Positions 31,425 through 41,996 of a stretch of DNA of 64,000 nucleotides are shown here, one piece after another; positions within the stretch are counted from its first letter, which is position 1, and every line of letters starts with the position of its first letter. Origin of the DNA: Peltaster fructicola (Eukaryota > Ascomycota > Dothideomycetes); contig CP051139.1 in NCBI GenBank assembly GCA_001592805.2, forward strand, positions 4,464,001 to 4,528,000, written 5' to 3'. A program made the position numbers and the translations under genes. The notes below the pieces were generated by a model that saw only the letters and a program-made list of their open reading frames with translations, was not told where the DNA came from and did not search any database.

Positions 31425-32906
31425 GATGTGTGGTCGGGAATGGAATGTGGAAGAGTAGGTGGTGTCTTCACTTCAGCTTCCTGGAAGAGCAGATTGTCAG
31501 CATTGCCTTCTTTTCAGAACACTCCGTGCGAATGCCAGCGAGGTATTATTGACAGGGTATACGCGGCCGGATGTTGTGTGACAGATAGTGTACTCACCTC
31601 AATCGCAAATCTTGGTCAACTTCGAGCTTAGCCAGCTGCACACAAGATGGTGGCGGCGGTGGCAATGGAGCTGCAGGACGCTACTTGATAATAGTAGCTT
31701 GCCTTGATGGAAAATTGCTTCGGACGTCTGAATATCGAAATAACGGACTGCTCGCTCGTGCGTGCCGATCAAGAGTCAGGATGTTGAGTTGCTGAACAAG
31801 AAGGATGGAGGGAGTTTCAAGGCGATGAGATCAGAGTGTGAGACAGCCAGCGCGACTGACGATACTCCTCTGGAGCTGCTGCCAACGCTTTTTTGCTGCT
31901 GCTGACCAACAAGACGAGATCTGACCCAGCCACTCACGATGTACTGTATACTTCTGCTTGCCGACTTATCCCACGAGAATACGAGGCAAACAGGAACTGG
32001 GTGGATCATATTGTGTTTTAGAGTATTGAACTATAGCGATGCCAAACCTGCTTCGGACAGCATCATGAAACGTGCGCCGCGGGCGCTGACATGTCGACAA
32101 CATGCCGTCAAAGGAAGCAGTTCCGACAGTCGAGATCTGGATGTGATAATATCTGCTCCCAGCCCCGACGGGTACATGGGCAGCACACCAACCATCATCA
32201 TCATGCACAGCTTGCTGGTGAGCTTCGAGATCGACACTGTGACATCCTTCTCTTACAGAGCTTCGATTTATTCTTGGAAGTCTTCGCTAAGCAGGGCTTA
32301 CCCCTGATGTTTTGCCAGTCGCTGGGTACTTTGGTACCACTCACACACTCGTGTTTTGCTCCCAGCGAGGCTAAATTGGCGAATGTCATTGTCGACATCC
32401 GATCGAAGCACAGTCCAGGAGAAATGACGTTCGGTGTTCGTATATCATCTGCCAAGACGCTTTGTTCATTGTATGCTTCGTATTCGGCGATAAGAGTGGG
32501 CGATGGACAAAAGGGAGTTGTGGGAAGCATGTCACCACAGCATGGCGTGGAGATGGCTGGGTCGTGGTACTTGCAGACCATGTTCTTCATGCTTACTACC
32601 TGCGTCATATACGGCATTTCGACTAGGATGTGTTGTCAAAGATGGGTGTTTTTCGTGGAGAGGTATTGGGGATTACGTATCTGCCTGCCGTTACAAAAGA
32701 AAATGGTATCTCGTCTTTTCTGTCGATCGTGTCCTTCCTAACGACCTCCCGCTGGATCCATGGCATCATTGCCTTGATGCCTGCTCAACGGGTCATGGTA
32801 TCTGTAACAGCGTTCCTTGATGCCCACACGATGAGTGCGGATCGTGTAGCAGAAATGCCTGATGGCCTCCTCAGTGAACCTTGGGCTCTGGCACAACATT
32901 GCTCAC
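31425..32906. other. 1.48-kb region between two minus-strand genes, one weak open frame
   Basis: Contains the promoter of the Ser/Thr-rich gene and the 3' flank of the RhoGAP gene. A minus-strand frame at 32201-32617 codes 138 residues with ten or so cysteines and no match I recognise. It has an ATG start and a stop but no signal peptide and no close homology, so I list it under findings only. Confidence 0.4.
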
Positions 32907-35469
32907 CTAAGCAGCAGGCTGGACAGACTGAACAGGCTGAACAACCGGCTCTACAGCAGTCGCAACGTCAGCCGATTTGACATGCTCAGCACTCGTTGGC
33001 GACACAGTCTCCTCCACGATCGTTGGAGTTTGCTCGTTCGTGATCTTGGTGTCAGTCGGATGGTGTTCAGCAGCAGCAGCAGCAGTCTTGACATCAGAAG
33101 CCTCCTGTGGCACTGGTGGCGGGCGGAGCACTTCAAAGGAAGGTCCTCGACCTGGCGTGACCTTGCGCTCTGGTGTCTTTGCACGCTTCTCCGACTCCTT
33201 CTCTCGTCTTTCCTGGAGCTTGCCACGGATCCATCCGACTGGACCACTCTTCTTCTCACGCTCACTGTCCGAGAAGACAGCTTGATCCGTTGTGTGTCCG
33301 CGATCTTCAGCCGAGGATAGCGTGGCAGGTGCTGGGTCTTGTGATTCGCGTCGAGGTTGTGATCCGATCGTAGACTTTGACATTGCCTGGTCCCTTGGAC
33401 TCATAGTGCCAAGAGGATTCGTGCTTGATTGCCCCGGCTCGAGCTTGTTCTGGCTACGCGAGAAGCGCCAGCGTCGTTTCTTTGGCTTCTCGCCTGACTG
33501 GCCGTGAGGCATGTCATCTCCAACCATGTCTGCATCGCTCTGATCCGTCACGCTGGTGTGACTACGGACAGAGTGTGTTGGTGATGCAGCACGACGCACT
33601 GTTGCGTCAGTGGGATTGCGCTGGAGTGACTGGCCACGAAGCAGCTCATCGCTAGCAGCTGGAATGACACGAGCAGATTCGTCGCCTTCGTTTCCGAGAT
33701 CATGGCTGGAACTCTGTGCACTAGACAGAGCAGAGCCAGGGATGCGCTTCTTCTGCAGCTTGTTAGGCTTTCGGCTCTCGCCCTCTGACTGAGGTGATTG
33801 CTTGAGGATATTGAGGAAGCCACGTGCAGAAGTGTTCGATGGTGTCGTGCTGACCGATCGCTCTGTGTGAGTCTCGGCGCCTGGTGGTGCCAGGAGTGGT
33901 GTTGTGTCTCGTTTTGGAGTTTGTGTGTCTCTAGTCACCGTCGACGAGGTGTCGCTGCCAATGAACCCAGCTAATGGAGTGGTTGCCTCGCTGGACGATG
34001 CTGATGTTATCTCGATCGGCGCCACTGGGAGGAATGTAGACACTGGTGCTGGTACTGGAGTGCTCTGAATTGACTCTGGCTTTGGCGTGTTGCCGGCGCT
34101 GATAGAAGCACCAGCTGAGTGCACATTCGGGTCGGAGCCCTTATCGCGGGAGAAACGTGGTGACTGTGCTGCACTGGCTGTCCGGCGAGATGGCACGGTG
34201 TTGCTTCGCTGTACACCGTTGTTGTTTGGAGTGCCTGGCGTAAGTGGCGTGGGACCATTGCCAGATTGCTTGCTGTGCCTACTAGACACAGAGACGTTAC
34301 GACGAAGGTTATTCCATCGACTCTCTGTACCAGTGCTTGCATTCGAGCTTGATCTTCCAAGCAGATTCTTTCGGCCCGGGCTTGATGGAGTCCCTGAACT
34401 TCTACCTGGACTGGCTGCTCCACTCTGTACATCCTTCACGGTCTCCTGATCCGCAGCCGTACCTGGCATACCGATCAGGAAGCTGTCTTGGTTGACAATC
34501 AAGAATATGAGTACATCTTGTGAGAGGCGATACTCCTGTGGCGCCATGTTATGTTGCGGGTGTGAGAGTATGCCAGGCTGGAAGATGGCTGCGAGGTTTG
34601 GAGTGGTCATCTTGTTGAGATCGGCCTTGCTTGCGAAGACAGCCAGAAGGTCAAGGATGTATAGCAGCAGCTGTCTGTTGAGAGGCGGGAGCTCTGTAAT
34701 GAGTCCTTGGTACAGCTTGATGGCAGCGACAGTGTCAAAGTCACCTTCTGCTGGGCTCTGTGCGTCCAATTGACCAACAGCTTGAGCTTGGTGGTTGCGG
34801 ATAGGGTCGCGAAAACGGTCGTAGAAGTCCAACGGGATGATTGGTTCTGGCAGCTGGTTGAAGTATCGACGTAAGATGTTAGCAGCATCATGGACGGTAT
34901 AGCCAGTCCAGTCAAGACCCTTTCCGTAGCGATCTGGTGAGTCGAAGGCGACCTTGAGCTCTTTGATGCGCTTCTCGCTCCCTGCAAGTCGGAAGATGCC
35001 TTCTACATCGGTAGCTATACTGTGTCAGTCTTGTGTGCGAGGTAGCGTACCTTACAAACTCACCCTTCTCCTTGAGGAACACACCACATTTCGCAACCAC
35101 AATAGGCACATAACCATATATATAGCCTGTTCCGTCATCGTTGAACAGTGAAATGGCTACGTTCGCATAGCGGATCGACGTCTGCAAAGGGACACCAAAG
35201 ATGCCCTCGACAGGAGGGGCTGCGACTCGTCAGCATATATATACCAACCGTATATGTAAAGAGACAAGGGATTCCTGCACACGGCCAAATGTGCAGAAGA
35301 TGCACTCACCTGCTTCCTGCGGCTTCTTGTCACTCCTCTTGAATTGTTTCCACCAGCTTGCTAGATCTCGCTTGCTTTGTACAGATTCGCTTTGCGCGGC
35401 AGTCATTTCCTTCGTTGGGCCGATATTTGCTTTCACAGGCGTCGGGCCTGTGGTTGCTGTGCTCGGCAT
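32907..35469 (-). CDS. Rho GTPase-activating protein, SAC7 type
   Basis: Predicted to stimulate GTP hydrolysis by Rho GTPases; Sac7 in yeast acts on Rho1 in actin and wall-integrity signalling. Three exons (35310-35469, 35064-35219, 32907-35014) join to 807 residues; the introns are 90 and 49 nt. A short N-terminal region is followed by the RhoGAP domain (about residues 55-275). Landmarks are FGVPLQTSIRYANVAIS, YVPIVVAKCGVFLKEK, the arginine-finger segment VEGIFRLAGSEKRI, YFNQLPEPIIP and LNRQLLLYILDLLAVFA. The remaining 530 residues are Ser/Pro/Thr-rich, probably disordered, with basic patches. The placement of the domain at the N-terminus and the YGYVPIVVAKCG motif fit Sac7/Bag7 rather than Bem3 or Rgd relatives. 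Confidence 0.92.
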
Positions 35470-36664
35470 CGCGCTGATAGTTCCCTCAGCTCTTCATAAG
35501 GTCTGTTGTGCACTCCGTGGATACGTGCTGTCACGTTGTGCGGGTGTGGGTCGTGTGAGGTGCTCGAAGCTCAGCCTTGTTTACCGAGGGCGCAATTTGA
35601 CGCGCGCGTTGCGTTGAAGGTACAATCCGGGCTCGACAGGCGTGTGAAGGCTCGCAGATGTCGCTCGTGTGGAGCGCAGGTTGCTGCGCAGTGTTGTTGA
35701 CGTTGTTGGACCGGCACAGATACTTTGTGGCTGTGAGGCTGGAAAGCGAGGTCAAGCTTTGGTATTGCGACAACCCTCCACTACCCAGTCGACTGTGGCT
35801 GTTGCCCTGGCCAAATGACGAGGTCGTGTGAGAGAGTGTGAAGCTCAGCCTTCGAGGAAACAAAATGCGCGGTTGGGAAACCTGGTCTGAAAGAGCTCCC
35901 AGAGGTTAGGGGAGGAAGATTGATTAGATCGATTGGGTAGCGGCAGTTCCCTCGCGAACCACTTGGCGCGAGCGCTGCGTGTTGTATCTCCTTGCGAAGT
36001 GAGTTTCAAGACTTGGAGATTTGATTGCTATCTAAAATCATGCATGGAGGCAGCGCTCGAAGTATGATATCGACCGCTGATCTGCGCTCTGCACCACGTC
36101 GGCGTGCCTGGTCGAGTCAAATGCTTGGCAGGCATCAACAGCAGGATTGATCGCCCATAGGCTTGGCCTCGTGACCTTGCACGCAACAAGACTCTGTCAT
36201 GACACAGCGCAAGATCACCATACCCAATGCTTTGCAGGACACCCACTCGAAGCCAGTCAAGGTCTCTAGTCAATGGACCGCGATCTACACAGCCTTCTGC
36301 TGGCCCATAATCTGCCTGAACCTTCGATCTGCGTGTTTCTGCTATTAATATCTGACGCGAGGCCCCTCCTCACCTCTCTACACGCCCAGTCTTGACACAC
36401 GGCAGTGAAGCGACCATGACAAGCCCATTGTCTCACTGTAAACTCGAGCGTCCTGTCGATCACTTCATGTTCATGTGTCTCATTATGTCGTATGCTACGC
36501 CCTGACGACGGAGCTCTTCCGCCTGGCTTCAAAGTTACCGCAACTTTCTTGATATCCTGCATCACGAAACCTTGTCGCATCATCATAACCAGCGTAACGT
36601 CGCATCATATCCGTCAGCTTCGAGCCTATCGAGACTATCAGAACCAGCATACTGCCAGCCCAAC
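35470..36664. promoter_or_regulatory. Divergent upstream region of the RhoGAP gene and TIM9
   Basis: A 1.2-kb spacer between divergent start codons. Several short frames cross it, but none has a start in good context plus recognisable content. I see no RNA gene. Confidence 0.45.
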
Positions 36665-37037
36665 ATGAGTGGAATGGATATGTAAATATGGTTGCAATGG
36701 AAGCCAAACTGAGCTGACACGAGACAGGCTCACTCCCGCTGAGCAGCGCGAGCTGCAAGGCCGTATGGAGCGCAAGCAAATGAAGGAGTTCATGAGCGTA
36801 CGACATTCTGTCTCCTCATCGTGCAATTGCTGACTCGTCTAGATGTACTCCAACCTCGTACAACGTTGCTTCAACGACTGTGTCTCGGACTTCACATCTA
36901 AGAGCTTGGCATCGAGGGAAGAAGGCTGCGTGATGCGATGTGTCGACAAGTGGCTCAAGGCCTCGGAGCGATTGGGTGAACGCTTCCAAGAGAAGAACGC
37001 TGAGATGGCACAGTCAGGAAACATGCTTGGACGATAA
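36665..37037 (+). CDS. TIM9: Mitochondrial inner-membrane import chaperone Tim9
   Basis: A small Tim protein that works with Tim10 in the intermembrane space to escort carrier and beta-barrel precursors. Three exons (36665-36681, 36728-36797, 36843-37037) join to 93 residues. The introns are 46 and 45 nt. The twin CX3C motif is visible as CFNDC and CVMRC, sixteen residues apart, with the helical flanks [19 protein letters not shown] and [20 protein letters not shown]. The product begins MSGMDMLTP. The first exon codes only five complete residues plus two bases. The disulfide pattern and length match Tim9 rather than Tim8, Tim10 or Tim13, and the end ([15 protein letters not shown]) is also Tim9-like. 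Confidence 0.93.
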
Positions 37038-37148
37038 GGTCTTCATTGAGGGCCACCTGCATCCGTACGGAGTTCAGCTGCAACCGCGATTGGTCCTGTG
37101 GAGTATTGTACAACAAAGCACATATGACTTTTCAAAGGAGTCCTTATA

Positions 37149-37280
37149 CTCCATGTAACAACAGAGTACCACACTCCCTGCTCAGGGGAGTCATCCTGCT
37201 CCATGCAAGATGGAATACTGCACTGCTCAGACGGATTATCATGCTCCATGTAAGACTGAATACTGCACTGCACTCACTGC
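37149..37280. repeat. Imperfect 45-50-bp triple repeat
   Basis: Three copies start with CTCCATG(T/C)AA at 37149, 37199 and 37244. The second and third share GAATACTGCACTGC. The array lies between the TIM9 and translin stops and just reaches the end of the translin coding region (37274). It may belong to the 3' UTRs. Confidence 0.6.
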
Positions 37281-38222
37281 TCATCCTTGACCGCGAGACC
37301 GCGCAGGCTGAGGTCGTATACGACATCTTCAACTTCCTTGACCTTATACTTGATGCCATCGCTACGCTTGCGAAGAGAGTCGTTCTTAAGGTTCAGTATC
37401 TGGAAGCCGGAGTGGATGTCCTTGATGAATTGGCTGATCTGCATTGGTCGTTTGAAGTCTCCGAGCGTCACGCTGTTGCGTGCTAGTCGGGATAGCTCGT
37501 CACATAATGAGATGAGAGCATGGAGATACTCTTCGATTGTGAGATGGAAGACGTCTCTGTCTTTGACGTTCGTGGGCACTGGGCTGGTCAGCATTCGTTC
37601 TGTGTTGTCATCGTCACATGCCTTGCATGATCTGGCCAACCTCTTCGATCGTAAGCAGCTGTCCTGCTGGCTCCTTCGAGAAGCCTCCAAGGTAGGCGCA
37701 GTATAGGATTAGGAAGCACTATGTCTTGTCAGTTCATTGTGTAGCGTCCCGGGTCTACGTACAGACGTCTGGACTTGATGTGTCCATGCATAATTGTACT
37801 TGTAATATGGGTGTTGGGAGCTATAAGATGCCAATTTCTGTATCGTCTGTACTGCCAATAGAATATTCGATTGTGCGTTGACGATGACGACTGGTACTAC
37901 TCATGTCAGTGATTGTGCTGGACCAGACCACTCTACGTACACTCAGTAGTCTTGGTTGAATGTGCTTTGGAAAGCAACGATGCTGTATTGCGATCTACAA
38001 GAGAGTCAGTAAACCAAGGTCTTGCTGTCGTGCGTTTAGTACATACCTTGCTTTTCTAGCACTTGCACAATATCCCGTAGTGCCTGTGAGCATCATTGGT
38101 AAGAAGCTCGAGGCATTTGAGTATTGCGATACTTCTTTCACAGCACTATCCTCGTCGATCTTATTCTGCAAATCAACGAAGACATTGCTTCCGAGAGACA
38201 CAGCCTGCGTTGTTCCTTCCAT
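37274..38222 (-). CDS. Translin
   Basis: A single-strand nucleic-acid-binding protein that, with its partner Trax, forms the C3PO octamer; in Neurospora C3PO acts on tRNA fragments and in animals on RISC passenger strands. Six exons (38133-38222, 38047-38083, 37941-37994, 37763-37896, 37622-37718, 37274-37578) join to 238 residues, close to the 228 of human translin. Diagnostic segments are LRDIVQVLEKQDRNTASLLSKAHS, DVFHLTIEEYLHALISLCDEL, NSVTLGDFKRPMQISQFI and LNLKNDSLRKRSDGIKYKV followed by VEDVVYDLSLRG. The introns are 43-52 nt; the last one (37579-37621) appears to use a GC donor, listed separately. The Trax gene is not in the window. Confidence 0.93.
37579..37621 (-). other. Probable GC-AG intron in translin
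   Basis: The exon ends CAAG and the intron starts GCATGT, with a CTGAC branch and a CCCAG acceptor; it is 43 nt long. The join gives EEVGQIMQVPTNVKDRDV, which fits translin, and keeps the phase (one base before, two after). The only GT alternative nearby would leave a 34-nt intron, shorter than any other intron in the window. Confidence 0.7.
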
Positions 38223-38647
38223 AGATGACTGTAATAAATGTTGTGGTGCGTAAAATGAACGGGTCTTGTGTTTGTGTAGAATGAGCCAACTGACTTCTTC
38301 CTTCGAAGATGAATTTCGACATCACTGACAACCACCTCGCTTTGTTGAACATGAGGAATATGGCACAACTCTGATGCTGCCTGTATGTCTGGTAGCATAT
38401 GGGCTCTATCAACCGTTACGAAGTGCTTCAGGTTTGTTTGATGAACTCATGGACGAGCTCACATGCCTTACAGAGTGCTCACTTATGCTTCTTCCTCGCT
38501 CGTGACTATCACATGCTACACTCAATGACCTTGGGAGGGTATATATCGAGCGTTGCCATCCGAGCAACAACTGCTTTCCTCTAGCTACTACCTGTTTCCC
38601 CGACTCTGCTACACCTATAGCTCAACCTTGGTAGAGCAAGACCAGCC
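38223..38647. promoter_or_regulatory. Divergent upstream region of translin and the BRCT gene
   Basis: 425 bp between divergent starts. A TATATAT stretch lies at 38540-38546, about 100 bp upstream of the BRCT-gene ATG, and could serve as its TATA element. No other feature is seen. Confidence 0.35.
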
Positions 38648-40401
38648 ATGCCTCCATTCTTGAAGAATCACCATATCCAAGTAATCTGGTCAAAGGACGG
38701 CAGTCTGCCAGCCGACTGGACCAAGGAGAATTTGACACGGTGGGTTAAGAGAGCAAGAGGCGACATCATCTACAGCCCCAAGGTCGCACATGAGACCACC
38801 CACCTTGTTTGTAGTGAAAGTACATGGACAGACAACCGCGACGCACTCGCAAGCCATCAAAAGGGCTGTGAAAGGTCTGAGAAGCTATACATCGTCAGCA
38901 CCGATTGGCTTGTTGACTGCTTGCACCTTCAGAAGAAGCGTCGGGAGTCAAAGTACCTCTGGTCTAAGCTCTCCGAGAAGAAAGCGATTGACATCTCTTC
39001 CGACGACAACGACGCAGTAGAGAATCCAATCGATCTGTTGGTCAAGCACACCAAGAAATTTGTGGACAAGCGTGATCAGGCTGCCCTTGAAGCCAAACAT
39101 GCTGCCGAAGATGCACAGAGAGCCGAAGAACAAGCACGGGAGAGGCGAGAGCAAGAGCTTGCACGCGAGTATGAAGCACGCATCAGGAAGGAGAATGCTG
39201 CTCTCATTCGACGTGGCTGTCGCAAATCTAGAAACGAGATCTTCAGTGGTATGTTGTCTCGAAGATCGTCATGCATTGCTGATATCTACAGATGAGCATC
39301 GCATCTATCGAGACTTCGAAAACTTCCCGTATGAGATCACCTTGACAAAGGTCGACCTCGCAAAGAACCGCAACGAGCGAGTGACAATCACTGTGAGTTA
39401 GTGTGTCGCTCGCTAGACCTATCACTAACCACGGCCAGATCTATGAATCGAATGCTGAACCACACACATATGCGACCAACCTCAATCGTGCTGGAACGGA
39501 CAGACAGCCAACGAACAATATCCTCGTGGCCATTGGAGCCACCTTCCCTGTAGCACGAAGACAGTTTGTCCGGGCGTTTGAAGAGCTGACTCACAAAACT
39601 TGGGAGGATAGATTTGCGCCTTCAAAAGCAGCAGAACAAACGGAAGCTTTCGACGGCCGACCATTCGTGTACACTCCACCTAGGTCTGGACCTCGCGGCT
39701 TGGCGCTTTATCTCGAACCCAAAGACGATGATGCCCCAGCAGCTATAGAAGGTCCCACCAGTGATGCTTTGAAGACCACTGCAGAGACACCAATTGGCGT
39801 GTCCGTGGAGACAGACAAAGCAGTCGAGATGATTGTTGCCGAAACTGTCGAGGCAGAAGGTCATGACAACACTCCTACAACCGACGAACCAGTATCTCAG
39901 ACATCAGAGCCAGAGATGAACGAGGCCGATGACAAAAACATGCCCAGCGAAGACACAGGATCGAGCGAATCCGAGAACGAAGCCATCTCTGCGCAAACAG
40001 GACATCCTACAGTTGACACAGAGATGACTGAGTCGGAGCAAGCAGGGTATGCAAGAAGCATGAGCCCAGCAGAGCTCGATGCAGATGTGGTCATCTCTGA
40101 CGAGCACGATCCCGAGGACGATGCAGAGTCGTATGGCGCAGACGGCAACGGCGATCTGGACGTCTTCGAAGACCTGCTGTCCATGGCTCGAGAACAACGC
40201 AACTCACAAGAACACGACATGGCTATGTGCAAGAAAAGATCGACTTCAGTAGCACCTCCGGTTCCTCATCGCTGGGCAGCTCACAGCGATACACATGATT
40301 CTGGCATGAGCGACAGTGAAGGACCAGGTCAGCTCCCACCATCTCGCAAGAGGAAGTGGGACGACTTCTTTGAGGGTTTCGAGGACAGTCCAGCACAATA
40401 A
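38648..40401 (+). CDS. BRCT-domain protein with a probable WGR-like domain
   Basis: Three exons (38648-39248, 39292-39392, 39439-40401) join to 554 residues; the introns are 43 and 46 nt. An N-terminal BRCT domain occupies about residues 1-100 (start IQVIWSKDGSLP, ending YIVSTDWLVDCLHLQKKRRES). A charged coiled segment rich in Glu, Arg and Ala follows (about 135-190). Next is a domain resembling the WGR fold of poly(ADP-ribose) polymerases: YESNAEPHTYATNLN, then ARRQFVRAFEELTHKTWEDRF and a PFVYTPP end. The C-terminal 200 residues are acidic and disordered. There is no catalytic PARP domain, so it is probably a DNA- or chromatin-damage adaptor. BRCT is clear; WGR is my inference from a short pattern. 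I do not recognise a named gene. Confidence 0.8.
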
Positions 40402-40649
40402 CTAGCCAGTATATCACAACCCCCGGAGCCAGGTCAAGGTGGAGGGCTGCAGGCATTATCCAGATCTCACGACCAGCGGAAGCCAGGCATAGCGAAAAAT
40501 CTCATAATCGTCCAGATGTCGAGTTGAGCCTCTGAGTGCCTCGACTGACCATAAGGACAGCAGATCATGGATGGGATCTGCACTGTGTATACATCTCTTG
40601 CTTCGATAGTTTAACATACAGTGCGTACAAGCTGCTCGAGCTCCACTGA

Positions 40650-40999
40650 TCAATTACTTCTTGCGCCTTCCTTCTCTGCTCTCAGCTCACTCATCTTCTT
40701 CACTCGCAGCTTGAACTCCTCGTACTGGCACTTCTCGTATGAGTGTCGTTCTTGCTGTGAAAGTGTCAGGTAAGGCCTCCACATTGTCCGCAGTCGCATA
40801 CCTCGCATCGCCAGGGAAGATAGTAGTTTTCGAACCGGCACTTGTTGAGAGGGATCAGGAGGTGTGCGCAGGAGTCGCGGTATTGCAGAGGAACTTTCGC
40901 AGCAGACATCTCTTCTCTTGTAGCGGCTGCTGCTGCATTAGTGGACATTTGCAAGCCAGCCGCAGCAGTACTCACGTCCCGTGGGCTCACCATGGCCAT
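40650..40999 (-). CDS. NADH:ubiquinone oxidoreductase B18 subunit (NDUFB7)
   Basis: An accessory subunit of respiratory complex I on the intermembrane-space side of the mitochondrial inner membrane. Two exons (40802-40999 and 40650-40754) join to 100 residues across a 47-nt intron. The twin CX9C motif is intact: CAHLLIPLNKC and, across the splice, CEQERHSYEKC, followed by QYEEFKLRVKKMSELRAEKE as in fungal B18 proteins. The start is uncertain. The first ATG (40999) gives 100 residues; an in-frame ATG at 40948 (MSTNAAAAATREEM) gives 83. Homology begins only around ATREEMSAAKVPL, so both are possible. Confidence 0.9.
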
Positions 41000-41996
41000 G
41001 GCCGAGGCCGACTGCCTCCTTCACTGTGTCGAGAACAGTCATTCTGTGGTGATGCGTCTGCTAAGTAGGAGCTTCACACGGATGGAGTCAGTCCAATGCT
41101 CTCGAAGCTTACTTGACGCGAAATATCGCCGAAAAGCAGTGTTTATCACGCCGAGATTCGGCCGCGGTCATCTCAATCCATTGCAGATGGCTAGATGGCA
41201 TCGACTGCTTGAGCAAATTAATGATCTGCTCCTTGCTATCGCAACAGCTCTTTAATGTGCGTAATCTGACGCTGAAGAACGCCGCGCCTTAGGGGCAACA
41301 CTCACAAGACTGTGGTGATAGCATATGATCACGCACATGATATCCCGACTGTACCTTGTGCTGGCTGGCCTCATCCAATTGACATGATAACGTAGCAGGT
41401 CACCTTACTGTCCATACGAGTACAAGTGACGTTCAGCACACCGACACAACCAGTTGACGCAGACTCGGAACCGAAAGCGACGATATGATGTGCCTGCATT
41501 CACCTTGCTCATCACAAGCAAATGCTACCTTGCCAAGGTTGGCCTAGCAAGCCGATCCATGCATATATCAAACTCGCCATTCAGCTACAATAAGCAGACA
41601 GTGTTCGAGGAGGCTTTGACGATCGTGAGATACGTGGAACACATGACAAAAGAAGCGCAGACACTGACGATACCTTCATCACGGCTGTAGTAATCAGAGA
41701 AAGAGGAAATGGAACCATGAACATAGCTATACATGTCTACGTGCACAGACCAGATCAGCGCAATCGTTCCGCAGATCACATAAAAGTGCTCTACACGCGT
41801 TACACGCATAGTATGTAACGCGCCTTGCGCATGGCCATTCCTTGCGACAAACAGCCAGTAGCACTTAACAACAGCACCGGTATCAGAGAGCATACACTGT
41901 GTGATCAACTTCAGCAAGACAATGCGTGCTCCCAGCCTTCACAGCAACGACACAATCCACTGAGCAGAGCTCCGACGTAACTCCACAACAAACATC
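41000..41996. promoter_or_regulatory. Divergent upstream region of NDUFB7 and NUP188
   Basis: A 1-kb spacer between divergent starts. I see only short frames without support; it should hold both promoters. Confidence 0.4.

Noticed and set aside
37587-37620. 34-nt GT intron as an alternative in translin
   Set aside because: The donor GTGACG is weak and the intron would be much shorter than any other in the window; the GC donor fits better.
40948-40975. GTGAGT intron at the start of NDUFB7
   Set aside because: None of the natural CAG acceptors keeps the frame with the conserved ATREEM segment.
40739-41255. Plus-strand frames over the NDUFB7 region
   Set aside because: Antisense shadows of the NDUFB7 exons and promoter, with no homology.
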